Positions 1 to 4,968 of a DNA stretch of 5,307 nucleotides are shown in pieces (the stretch's first letter is position 1; the number at the start of each line of letters is the position of its first letter). Made by a program: the position numbers and the translations under genes. The stretch covers positions 1-5,307 of the forward strand of contig CAKRSS010000091.1 of the NCBI GenBank assembly GCA_934401725.1, read 5' to 3'. The notes under the pieces were generated by a model, which saw only the letters and a program-made list of their open reading frames with translations, made no database searches and was not told the origin of the DNA. Source of the DNA: an uncultured Eubacteriales bacterium. Its GTDB lineage: Bacteria > Bacillota > Clostridia > Oscillospirales > CAG-272.

Positions 1-10
1 TCATATTTCA

Positions 11-54
11 CAAAAATCCTTGTCTGTAGCGCTGCTACAGCCTGCGGATTTTTG
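11..54. repeat. Nested inverted repeat (two-part hairpin)
   Basis: The outer arms CAAAAATCC (11-19) and GGATTTTTG (46-54) are perfect complements. Inside them CTGTAGC (24-30) and GCTACAG (34-40) form a second perfect stem with a three-base loop. The unpaired parts are TTGT on one side and CCTGC on the other. On the plus strand it is followed by TTT, on the minus strand by TGAAATATGA, so it is a poor intrinsic terminator in either direction. A folded repeat element is more likely. Confidence 0.6.
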
Positions 55-75
55 TTTCATCTGACGAAAAATCTG

Positions 76-107
76 ACCGCGCGATTGCACCATCGGAATT
101 ACGCGGT
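76..107. repeat. Short interrupted inverted repeat
   Basis: ACCGCG (76-81) pairs with CGCGGT (102-107), and directly inside CGAT (82-85) pairs with ATCG (92-95) around a six-base loop, leaving GAATTA (96-101) unpaired on one side. No T-run follows on either strand. It may belong to the same repeat unit as the hairpin at 11-54. Confidence 0.4.
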
Positions 108-172
108 GAAGCCTTAAATCACGTCCCGCCGACGTTCCGGAGTACCCTTCCAAGGTCAAAGAACTTATTCAC

Positions 173-212
173 AAAAAAAGCAGTCCTCGCCGGGCATCCC
201 GGCGAGAACCGC
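173..212 (-). terminator. Intrinsic terminator of the IMPDH-SGNH hydrolase operon
   Basis: Read on the minus strand, a 15-bp stem (arms 198-212 and 180-194, two G-U pairs in its lower part) with the three-base loop ATG is followed at once by seven T residues (173-179). The core CTCGCCGGG/CCCGGCGAG is perfect and GC-rich. It begins about 50 bases after the stop codon of the SGNH hydrolase. The T-run is only on the minus-strand side, which sets the direction. Confidence 0.93.
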
Positions 213-262
213 AAAATCAATTCAATTAATTCAGCATACAGGCATATGCAATAGCCCTCACA

Positions 263-1414
263 TCAGCCTCTGAAATACTCCTCCGGTATGCTATCCGCCA
301 TGTGCTGCGCACCGGCAAGACTCGGGTGCAGGTGGTCGCCGCTGTCGTATTCGGGCTGAAGCTGCTTGTGATCCGCCTCGTTCCAGACGGCGGACTCGAA
401 GTCGATGACTCCGTCGCAGGGCGCTGCGGTACGAATCCACTCGTTGACCTCGCAGCGATGCTCCTCGCGAATGCCGTCGTCGTTCATGCAGCGGGGACAC
501 GGCAGTATCGTCGCAAGATATATCTTCATGCCGTGCTTGTGCGCGGTCTCAATGTACTTCATGTAGCCCTGCTCGATCATCTCGCGCGCCGTCGGCAGCT
601 CGCTCATCGGACACAGACGGTTCTTCTCACCGGGGTGAATCAGGTCGTTAATGCCGTGCAGCACAAAAACACGGTCGGCTCCCGCCTGGCAGATGTCGCG
701 CTCAAAGCGCTTGATGCCCGCCTCGCCCCAGTGCTTTTTGATGCGGAATCTGTAATCGCGCAGTATGCGCCCGCCGCCGATGCCCTTGCGGATGACGGCG
801 CGGTTGCGTATTCCCATGTCGTAAATGCGGTGCGCCAGACAATCCGGCCACGGCTGCGCCGTGATTGAGTCGCCGAACGCAATAATCGCACGGCAGTCCT
901 CTTCTGCAAGAAAATCTATGGTGTGAAGCATGACGTAGGGGCCGTTCTCGCCGTACTCCTCGAGCGGGACGCAGGCGTCGGCCGCCCAGTCGCCCTTTCC
1001 GTAATACTTCTTGATGTAGTAGCCGTTGTTGGAATGTCCCGTGACCAGCTGCGTCAGGTGGCCGAAGTACATGCTGACGTCAAACTCCTCACCGGCCTTG
1101 ACGCTGTACGCCACCGGGTCGGACACGACCGTGCCGCCCGCGGGGACGGTCACGTCGGCCTTGCCGCCGAAGGTAACGGCGACGTTGGTCTCGGGATCAA
1201 TGTACTCGCCCGACGTTCTGCGCGCGACGTAAACCTTGTCGATAACGGCATCCTCGGTGCCGTACTGGTTGGAAAAGTGAAGGCGGAGCGCCTCGCCGTC
1301 CATCGTGGGGAAAATAACATAGCGGAATGTCTGATCCTTGATATAGTCGGCGTGGTTCTGGCAGATGTAAGAAATCGACGCGCCCCAGCCGGCGACCCAT
1401 TTTTTGTTTTCCAT
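263..1414 (-). CDS. SGNH/GDSL hydrolase, XynE-like, probable carbohydrate acyl esterase
   Basis: This 383-residue protein has two parts. Residues 1-170 are beta-rich, with the WVAGWGASI start and the T-F-R-Y...LRLHFSNQYG pattern found before the catalytic domain in a branch of SGNH esterases. Residues 175-383 are the hydrolase domain. Block I is GDSIT with nucleophile Ser183. Block II is GIGGG (211-215). Block III is GIND (254-257), giving the oxyanion-hole Asn256. Block V is DHLHP, with Asp360 and His363 completing the triad. Family members typically deacylate esters on sugars or xylan-type polysaccharides; the substrate here is unknown. There is no signal peptide or membrane segment, so a cytoplasmic protein acting on imported sugars is inferred. 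The ATG has AGGAG six bases upstream (1421-1425). It begins 13 bases after the IMP dehydrogenase stop, hence co-transcribed. Length and active site look intact. Confidence 0.92.
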   Translation of the reverse strand: MENKKWVAGWGASISYICQNHADYIKDQTFRYVIFPTMDGEALRLHFSNQYGTEDAVIDKVYVARRTSGEYIDPETNVAVTFGGKADVTVPAGGTVVSDPVAYSVKAGEEFDVSMYFGHLTQLVTGHSNNGYYIKKYYGKGDWAADACVPLEEYGENGPYVMLHTIDFLAEEDCRAIIAFGDSITAQPWPDCLAHRIYDMGIRNRAVIRKGIGGGRILRDYRFRIKKHWGEAGIKRFERDICQAGADRVFVLHGINDLIHPGEKNRLCPMSELPTAREMIEQGYMKYIETAHKHGMKIYLATILPCPRCMNDDGIREEHRCEVNEWIRTAAPCDGVIDFESAVWNEADHKQLQPEYDSGDHLHPSLAGAQHMADSIPEEYFRG

Positions 1415-1420
1415 AGTAAG

Positions 1421-1425
1421 CTCCT
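1421..1425 (-). promoter_or_regulatory. Ribosome binding site of the SGNH hydrolase
   Basis: On the minus strand AGGAG lies six bases before the ATG at 1412-1414, within the 13-base gap to the upstream stop codon (1428-1430). It fixes this ATG as the start. The tight spacing suggests translation coupled to that of the upstream gene. Confidence 0.85.
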
Positions 1426-1427
1426 GT

Positions 1428-2933
1428 TTATCTCATATTGGTGTTGGTGGATTTCAGAATAACGTCGTGATAGCCGCCCTCGACAATGCTCGTGGAGGAC
1501 ACCAGCGTCATGCGGGCGTTCTTTTGCAGGTCGGGGATGTTGGTCACGCCGCAATTGCACATTGTGGACTTGACCTTGTGCAGGCTGCGCGCGACGTTGT
1601 CACGCAGCGAGCCGGCGTAAACGACGTAAGAGTCGACGCCCTCCTCAAAGGAAAGGCCGTTCTTGCCGCCGAGGTCGTAGCGCTGCCAGTTGCGCGCACG
1701 GTTTGAGCCCTCGCCCCAGTACTCCTTGACGTAGGTGCCGTTGACAAACAGCTTGTTTGTCGGGCTCTCGTCGAAGCGGGCGAAGTAGCGGCCGAGCATC
1801 ATGAAGTCGGCACCCATTGCGAGCGCCAACGTCATGTGGTAGTCGTGAACTATGCCGCCGTCCGAGCAGATCGGGACGTAAATGCCGGTATCGCGGAAGT
1901 ATTCGTCGCGTGCCGCTGCGACCTCGATCAGCGCGGTAGCCTGTCCGCGGCCTATTCCCTTCTGCTCACGTGTGATGCAGATAGAGCCGCCGCCGATGCC
2001 GACCTTGACGAAATCCGCGCCTGCGCGTGCAAGGAAGAGGAAGCCGTCGCGGTCAACGACGTTTCCTGCGCCCACCTTGACGCTGTCGCCGTACTTTTCG
2101 CGGATGAAGGCCAGCGTCTTTGCCTGCCAGCAGGTGTAGCCCTCGGACGAGTCGATGCACAGCACGTCCGCGCCCGCCTCGACCAGCGCCGGGACGCGCT
2201 CGGCGTAGTCCTTGGTGTTGATGCCCGCGCCGACCATGTAGCGCTTCTGCGCGTCGAGCATTTCCTGCGGGTTTTCCTTATGCTGTGAGTAGTCCTTGCG
2301 GAACACAAGATGAACGAGGTGTCCGTCGGCGCTCACGATGGGCAGCTGGTTGAGCTTGTGCTCCCAGATTATATCGTTGGCTTCCTTAAGTGTGGTGCCC
2401 TCCGGCGCGGTGATGAGGCGCTCGAGGGGTGTCATGAATTCGCTGATTCTGAGCTCCTGCGGCATACGCGAGACGCGGTAGTCGCGCCCGGTGACGATAC
2501 CGAGCAGCTTACCGTTGCTGCTGCCGTCGTCGGTGATGGCGACGGTATTGTGTCCCGTGCGCTCGACCAGCTCGAGCACGTCGGCAAGCGTGTTGTTGGG
2601 GCGAAGGTTGGAATCGCTGACGACGAACCCGGCCTTGTACGCCTTGACGCGCGCCACCATAGCGGCCTCCGCCTCGATGGACTGCGAGCCATAAATAAAG
2701 GACAGTCCGCCCTCGCGCGCCAGAGCGACTGCCAGCTTATCGTCGGAAACCGACTGCATAATAGCCGATACCATGGGTATATTGAGGCAAATAGACGACC
2801 CCTCGCCCGCATTGAACTTCACCAGCGGCGTGCGCAGTGAAACATTCGCAGGGGTGCAGTCCTCCGAGGTATAGCCGGGAATAAGCAGATATTCACTGAA
2901 GGTATGCGACGGTTCGGAATAATAGAAAGCCAT
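1428..2933 (-). CDS. guaB: IMP dehydrogenase, trichomonad-like subtype
   Basis: Catalyses the NAD-dependent oxidation of IMP to XMP, the committed step of guanine nucleotide synthesis, in the cytoplasm. The 501-residue product is a TIM barrel interrupted by a tandem CBS region (about 102-220; GIVTGRDY and MTPLERLIT are typical CBS segments). Visible active-site elements are Asp261 (LCIDSS), the GGGSICITR loop with catalytic Cys319 and Thr321, Asp358 (CSDGG), Arg382, the flap dyad Arg418-Tyr419 (NWQRYD) and Glu431. These numbers coincide with those established for Tritrichomonas foetus IMPDH, and the N-terminus (MAFYYSEPSHTF) and C-terminal STMCNCG segment also resemble that enzyme as I remember it. 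GMP reductase is excluded by the Arg-Tyr flap and CBS insert. An upstream in-frame ATG at 2976-2978 is rejected: it overlaps the promoter, while the chosen ATG has GGAGGAG just before it. The SGNH hydrolase gene follows 13 bases downstream. Confidence 0.96.
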   Translation of the reverse strand: MAFYYSEPSHTFSEYLLIPGYTSEDCTPANVSLRTPLVKFNAGEGSSICLNIPMVSAIMQSVSDDKLAVALAREGGLSFIYGSQSIEAEAAMVARVKAYKAGFVVSDSNLRPNNTLADVLELVERTGHNTVAITDDGSSNGKLLGIVTGRDYRVSRMPQELRISEFMTPLERLITAPEGTTLKEANDIIWEHKLNQLPIVSADGHLVHLVFRKDYSQHKENPQEMLDAQKRYMVGAGINTKDYAERVPALVEAGADVLCIDSSEGYTCWQAKTLAFIREKYGDSVKVGAGNVVDRDGFLFLARAGADFVKVGIGGGSICITREQKGIGRGQATALIEVAAARDEYFRDTGIYVPICSDGGIVHDYHMTLALAMGADFMMLGRYFARFDESPTNKLFVNGTYVKEYWGEGSNRARNWQRYDLGGKNGLSFEEGVDSYVVYAGSLRDNVARSLHKVKSTMCNCGVTNIPDLQKNARMTLVSSTSIVEGGYHDVILKSTNTNMR

Positions 2934-2936
2934 AGT

Positions 2937-2943
2937 CTCCTCC
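2937..2943 (-). promoter_or_regulatory. Ribosome binding site deciding the IMPDH start
   Basis: On the minus strand GGAGGAG ends three bases before the ATG at 2931-2933; its GGAGG core leaves a spacing of five. No comparable site precedes the in-frame ATG 45 bases upstream. This selects the 501-residue product over a 516-residue one. Confidence 0.88.
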
Positions 2944-2966
2944 ACTTTATCAATAATATTTGTACT

Positions 2967-2995
2967 ATTATATAACAAATCTCCGCGCTTTGCAA
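2967..2995 (-). promoter_or_regulatory. Sigma-A type promoter of the IMPDH-SGNH operon
   Basis: On the minus strand a -35 element TTGCAA (2990-2995) is separated by exactly 17 bases from a perfect -10 TATAAT (2967-2972). Transcription should begin near 2960, leaving a leader of about 27 bases. That is too short for a purine riboswitch, so any control by purines would have to act through a DNA-binding protein or at another level. The more upstream TTGACA (complement of 3011-3016) has no -10 partner at normal spacing. Confidence 0.85.
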
Positions 2996-3156
2996 GAGCA
3001 ATGTGCGTTTTGTCAAAAAATCTGCCTTTTATACGGACTAATATAACAAATCACGTGGCGTATTTGGTGTTTTTGGTGGGGGATGGGGTGCTCTGAACCA
3101 CGCTTCGGCCCTCGGACGGTGGAAAGCGATTGTGCGGCAGGGCTCTCGCCAAAGCA

Positions 3157-3179
3157 GGCGTTTTGCGGTGCAAAACGCC
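3157..3179. repeat. Perfect 10-bp hairpin
   Basis: GGCGTTTTGC (3157-3166) and GCAAAACGCC (3170-3179) form a perfect stem around a three-base loop. No T-run follows on either strand, so it is not an intrinsic terminator. It could be an RNA structural element or part of a repeat together with the stems at 3230-3309. Confidence 0.6.
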
Positions 3180-3229
3180 GGGGGTTCTCGTAGCCAACGT
3201 CTCAATCAAAACAAAAGGGGAGTCGGAGC

Positions 3230-3268
3230 GCTTCTTTCTCATAAAGATGAATTATGAGAAACAGAAGC
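3230..3268. repeat. Long bulged hairpin just before a terminator
   Basis: TTTCTCATAA (3235-3244) and TTATGAGAAA (3252-3261) pair perfectly around a seven-base loop. After a two-base bulge (3262-3263), GCTTC (3230-3234) pairs with GAAGC (3264-3268), giving 15 bp in all. It sits 11 bases before the plus-strand terminator stem, an arrangement seen at the 3' end of structured RNAs. It is perfectly placed to fold in a plus-strand transcript. Confidence 0.6.
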
Positions 3269-3279
3269 AATCGGGCGGG

Positions 3280-3318
3280 AAGGACGAACAGTTTCGGCTG
3301 TTCGTCCTTTTAGTTTTG
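3280..3318 (+). terminator. Orphan intrinsic terminator on the plus strand
   Basis: A perfect 12-bp stem, AAGGACGAACAG (3280-3291) with CTGTTCGTCCTT (3298-3309), closes a TTTCGG loop and is followed on the plus strand by TTAGTTTTG. The minus-strand side lacks a T-run, so it works left to right. No plus-strand gene precedes it, since everything to its left is the minus-strand IMPDH operon. It must end an unrecognised short transcript, guard against read-through, or be part of a repeat. Confidence 0.8.
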
Positions 3319-3334
3319 CGAAAGGCGCTGTGAA

Positions 3335-3353
3335 TCTGAGTAACTTACTCAGA
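3335..3353. repeat. Near-perfect palindrome of 19 bases
   Basis: TCTGAGTAA (3335-3343) and TTACTCAGA (3345-3353) are exact complements about a single central C. So small a spacer suits a dimeric DNA-binding protein better than an RNA hairpin. It lies about 200 bases 3' of the S41 stop and about 340 bases from the IMPDH promoter, so there is no obvious target promoter. Confidence 0.4.
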
Positions 3354-3517
3354 GTCGTCCGTATTCCGTATCTTCCCGGGGCAGGAGTATTCAATTGTCA
3401 CCGCAATTGCGGCGGGACGAGCATATTGTAATTCCCCCTCATTGATGCCCTAAGGTCAGAAACGCAAAATGTTCCTGGTAGCAGAAATTTTTTGAAATTA
3501 TTTTTTTGCACAGAAAA

Positions 3518-3547
3518 AGCCACCCGACTTTTTACGGTCGGGTGGCT
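3518..3547 (-). terminator. Intrinsic terminator of the S41 peptidase-like gene
   Basis: Read on the minus strand, AGCCACCCGAC (complement of 3537-3547) pairs with GTCGGGTGGCT (complement of 3518-3528) around an eight-base loop. The stem ends in TTTTTC. It begins nine bases after the TAG stop at 3557-3559. Flanking TGCACAG (3507-3513) and CTGTGCA (3546-3552) are also complementary and could lengthen or compete with the base of the stem. Confidence 0.92.
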
Positions 3548-3556
3548 GTGCATGAA

Positions 3557-4789
3557 CTATTTAGAAGATATATGATTCAAAACTGTGGAAACAACATCAT
3601 GACTGTCAATCCAAAAATCCGGCTCGAATCCGACAGTCTCTTGAATTCCTGCATCAAATACCTTTTGCGGACACCACAATACAATTTGAGAATTTGGGAG
3701 GTAGTAGATACACAAGTCGCCAAAGTGACCGATACCGAGCGAATTGCATCCATAGAATGTTACCCGTGGGTACGAAGCAGCCCAGCGGAGGGCTAACTCT
3801 GTGGATGAGGCGACCATATCATTGATGATAATATGGAGTTCTCCTGTAAACAAATCCCCGTTCTCAGTCGGCGTGTGCGGGGATTCTTCAAAATGATATG
3901 GGATATCTTTTATTTCTCCAGTTTCCTTTGCGTGAACAAGTGACGATTGTAATTCAAGTACTTTTACTGTATCGGCAACATCGCCATACAAACCCTTCAA
4001 AAAGTGTTTTGGAAATTCCGAATTTCCGCCGAGATTATTGGATAGATCCCAAACCACATGGCGATATTTTCTGCATTTTTTCCCGATCTCATATAGCTTT
4101 TTCATGGCTTCTTCGGAATCGCCGACGAAACTGGAACAAGTGATAATTGCTGTGTTTTCTTTGTAGCGTTCTTCCACCAACGATTCTTCGGTTTGCTCTT
4201 TGCTCATGATTCTGTGTAGTGGGAGAATTTCATCCTTGCCGTCTGATTTTACAGATATTTTTTCTGTCGGATTCTTAGAACGAATGCCAATCAGATAGCT
4301 ATCTGCAATGCTGTTATTAAGCGTTGGAAAAGCACGCACTGCATCATCAAAAAGCACCTGCTTTTTTGTTTTCGCATCATAATAAGCATCCCCGACTTTA
4401 TAAACCGGCATATCGGAAACATAGGTTTGCAGCTCCTTATAGAAGCCGTTCCCATAATCCGCAGTTGTTAATGCCAGGTGACCATCCGAAATAAAAGACA
4501 GATTCGAGCAAATCACATCTATCAGCTGATCTGGAGTTATTTGCGCAGAGTTCTTCAATGATTTGACAATTGACGCAAAAGCAGTATCAAAAAGGGACTT
4601 GTCGTAATAGGAAAATCCGCTATAGGCATTTTCAAAAACATATTTGAGGTACATAACATCCGCCGATGCATCTTCTGCCGTTAGCGTTGTTGGTGTAGTT
4701 TTATATATATCCTCCCCGTTATTGAACTTTTTTCTGAGCAACGCCATTGGCTCTTTTGCAGAATACTCTAAATATTCTAAATCGCTCAT
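3557..4789 (-). CDS. S41-family serine peptidase homologue, cytoplasmic, atypical active site
   Basis: The 410-residue product has a helical N-terminal region ending in SDGHLAL (101-107), comparable to the DGHT motif of S41 proteins. The peptidase core follows: VVWDLSNNLGGN (245-256) matches the family's DLRGNxGG strand, and NDMVASSTE (323-331) matches the nucleophile turn, Ser328 being the likely nucleophile three residues before the Glu. A C-terminal GFEPDFWI (387-394) matches the usual G-x-x-PD ending. The catalytic Lys of C-terminal processing peptidases is absent: the equivalent GxxTxGKG reads GCNSLGIG (347-354). Tricorn/IRBP-like relatives use a His instead, so His104 is a candidate base. 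I see no PDZ domain, signal peptide or membrane anchor. AGGAGG lies five bases before the ATG. The gene is AT-richer than its left neighbours and has its own promoter and terminator. Substrate unknown; it could be an inactive homologue. Confidence 0.85.
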   Translation of the reverse strand: MSDLEYLEYSAKEPMALLRKKFNNGEDIYKTTPTTLTAEDASADVMYLKYVFENAYSGFSYYDKSLFDTAFASIVKSLKNSAQITPDQLIDVICSNLSFISDGHLALTTADYGNGFYKELQTYVSDMPVYKVGDAYYDAKTKKQVLFDDAVRAFPTLNNSIADSYLIGIRSKNPTEKISVKSDGKDEILPLHRIMSKEQTEESLVEERYKENTAIITCSSFVGDSEEAMKKLYEIGKKCRKYRHVVWDLSNNLGGNSEFPKHFLKGLYGDVADTVKVLELQSSLVHAKETGEIKDIPYHFEESPHTPTENGDLFTGELHIIINDMVASSTELALRWAASYPRVTFYGCNSLGIGHFGDLCIYYLPNSQIVLWCPQKVFDAGIQETVGFEPDFWIDSHDVVSTVLNHISSK

Positions 4790-4794
4790 TTTTA

Positions 4795-4801
4795 CCTCCT
4801 C
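4795..4801 (-). promoter_or_regulatory. Ribosome binding site of the S41 homologue
   Basis: On the minus strand GAGGAGG lies five bases before the ATG at 4787-4789, with TAAAA between. It is a near-perfect match to the 16S rRNA tail and sets the start unambiguously. Confidence 0.92.
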
Positions 4802-4824
4802 AAATTCCGACTTGTCGATATCTT

Positions 4825-4853
4825 ATTATACCATAAATCTTCCCATTTTTCAA
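4825..4853 (-). promoter_or_regulatory. Strong sigma-A promoter of the S41 homologue
   Basis: On the minus strand TTGAAA (4848-4853) is followed after 17 bases by a perfect TATAAT (4825-4830) that carries an extended -10 (TGGTATAAT). The predicted start point near 4818 gives a leader of about 29 bases. The gene is therefore expressed independently of the membrane protein gene upstream. Confidence 0.9.
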
Positions 4854-4968
4854 CCGCTTCCGCTTACATCCCGCCCATGCCTTGGCTTGTATCCTGCGGG
4901 ACTTATTCCGGTGTATAGCCCAGGATCAAGACCCTGCGTGGCTTTCCGAAAGAAAAACGGTGTCGGAT

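Larger units (their letters stand above)
1..172. other. Gene-free flank with nested inverted repeats, possible dispersed repeat
   Basis: No gene with a ribosome binding site is visible here. Two structured elements are present: a nested hairpin at 11-54 and a second inverted repeat at 76-107. On the minus strand a frame stays open from a stop at 169-171 down to a TGA at 1-3, running straight through the first hairpin. It has neither an ATG at its upstream end nor a Shine-Dalgarno sequence, so I do not call it a gene. Hairpins plus a short frame open to both ends resemble interspersed repeats of gut Clostridia. That identity is an impression from memory, not a match I could test. The stretch lies beyond the terminator of the SGNH hydrolase operon. 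Confidence 0.4.
2996..3517. other. Long intergenic region with stem-loops and an orphan terminator
   Basis: About 520 bases between the IMPDH promoter and the S41 gene terminator hold no gene I can support. Short frames exist on both strands (for example plus 3130-3333 and minus 3051-3242), but none has a ribosome binding site and they overlap each other antisense. The left part (3050-3240) is G-rich on the plus strand. Stem-loops lie at 3157-3179, 3230-3268 and 3280-3309, the last being a plus-strand terminator. Further right are the palindromes at 3335-3353 and 3401-3412, then AT-rich DNA. The left part could be a non-coding RNA gene or a dispersed repeat. I see no plus-strand promoter of good quality. 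Confidence 0.5.

Noticed and set aside
302..868. Plus-strand open frame of 188 codons opposite the SGNH hydrolase
   Set aside because: It is antisense to a gene with all SGNH motifs, has no ribosome binding site, and its Val/Ala/Leu/Arg-rich product is typical of a GC-rich shadow frame.
923..1462. Plus-strand open frame of 179 codons
   Set aside because: It overlaps both the SGNH hydrolase and the end of IMPDH in antisense, has no start signal, and no recognisable motif.
2310..2840. Plus-strand open frame of 176 codons within IMPDH
   Set aside because: It is the antisense shadow of the CBS and N-terminal part of IMPDH, whose reading frame is certain.
1428..2933. GMP reductase instead of IMP dehydrogenase
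   Set aside because: GMP reductase lacks the CBS insert and the Arg-Tyr flap dyad, both clearly present here.
2934..2995. A purine riboswitch or other leader control ahead of IMPDH
   Set aside because: The predicted leader is only about 27 bases and contains no terminator or aptamer-like fold.
3051..3333. Two short antisense frames in the intergenic region (minus 3051-3242, plus 3130-3333)
   Set aside because: They overlap each other on opposite strands, lack ribosome binding sites, and run through perfect stem-loops and, for the plus frame, a terminator. Non-coding structure explains the region better.
4855..4968. Weak inverted repeats between the membrane gene and the S41 promoter
   Set aside because: Stems of four to seven base pairs with wobble pairs or long loops and no T-run; not convincing as a terminator.
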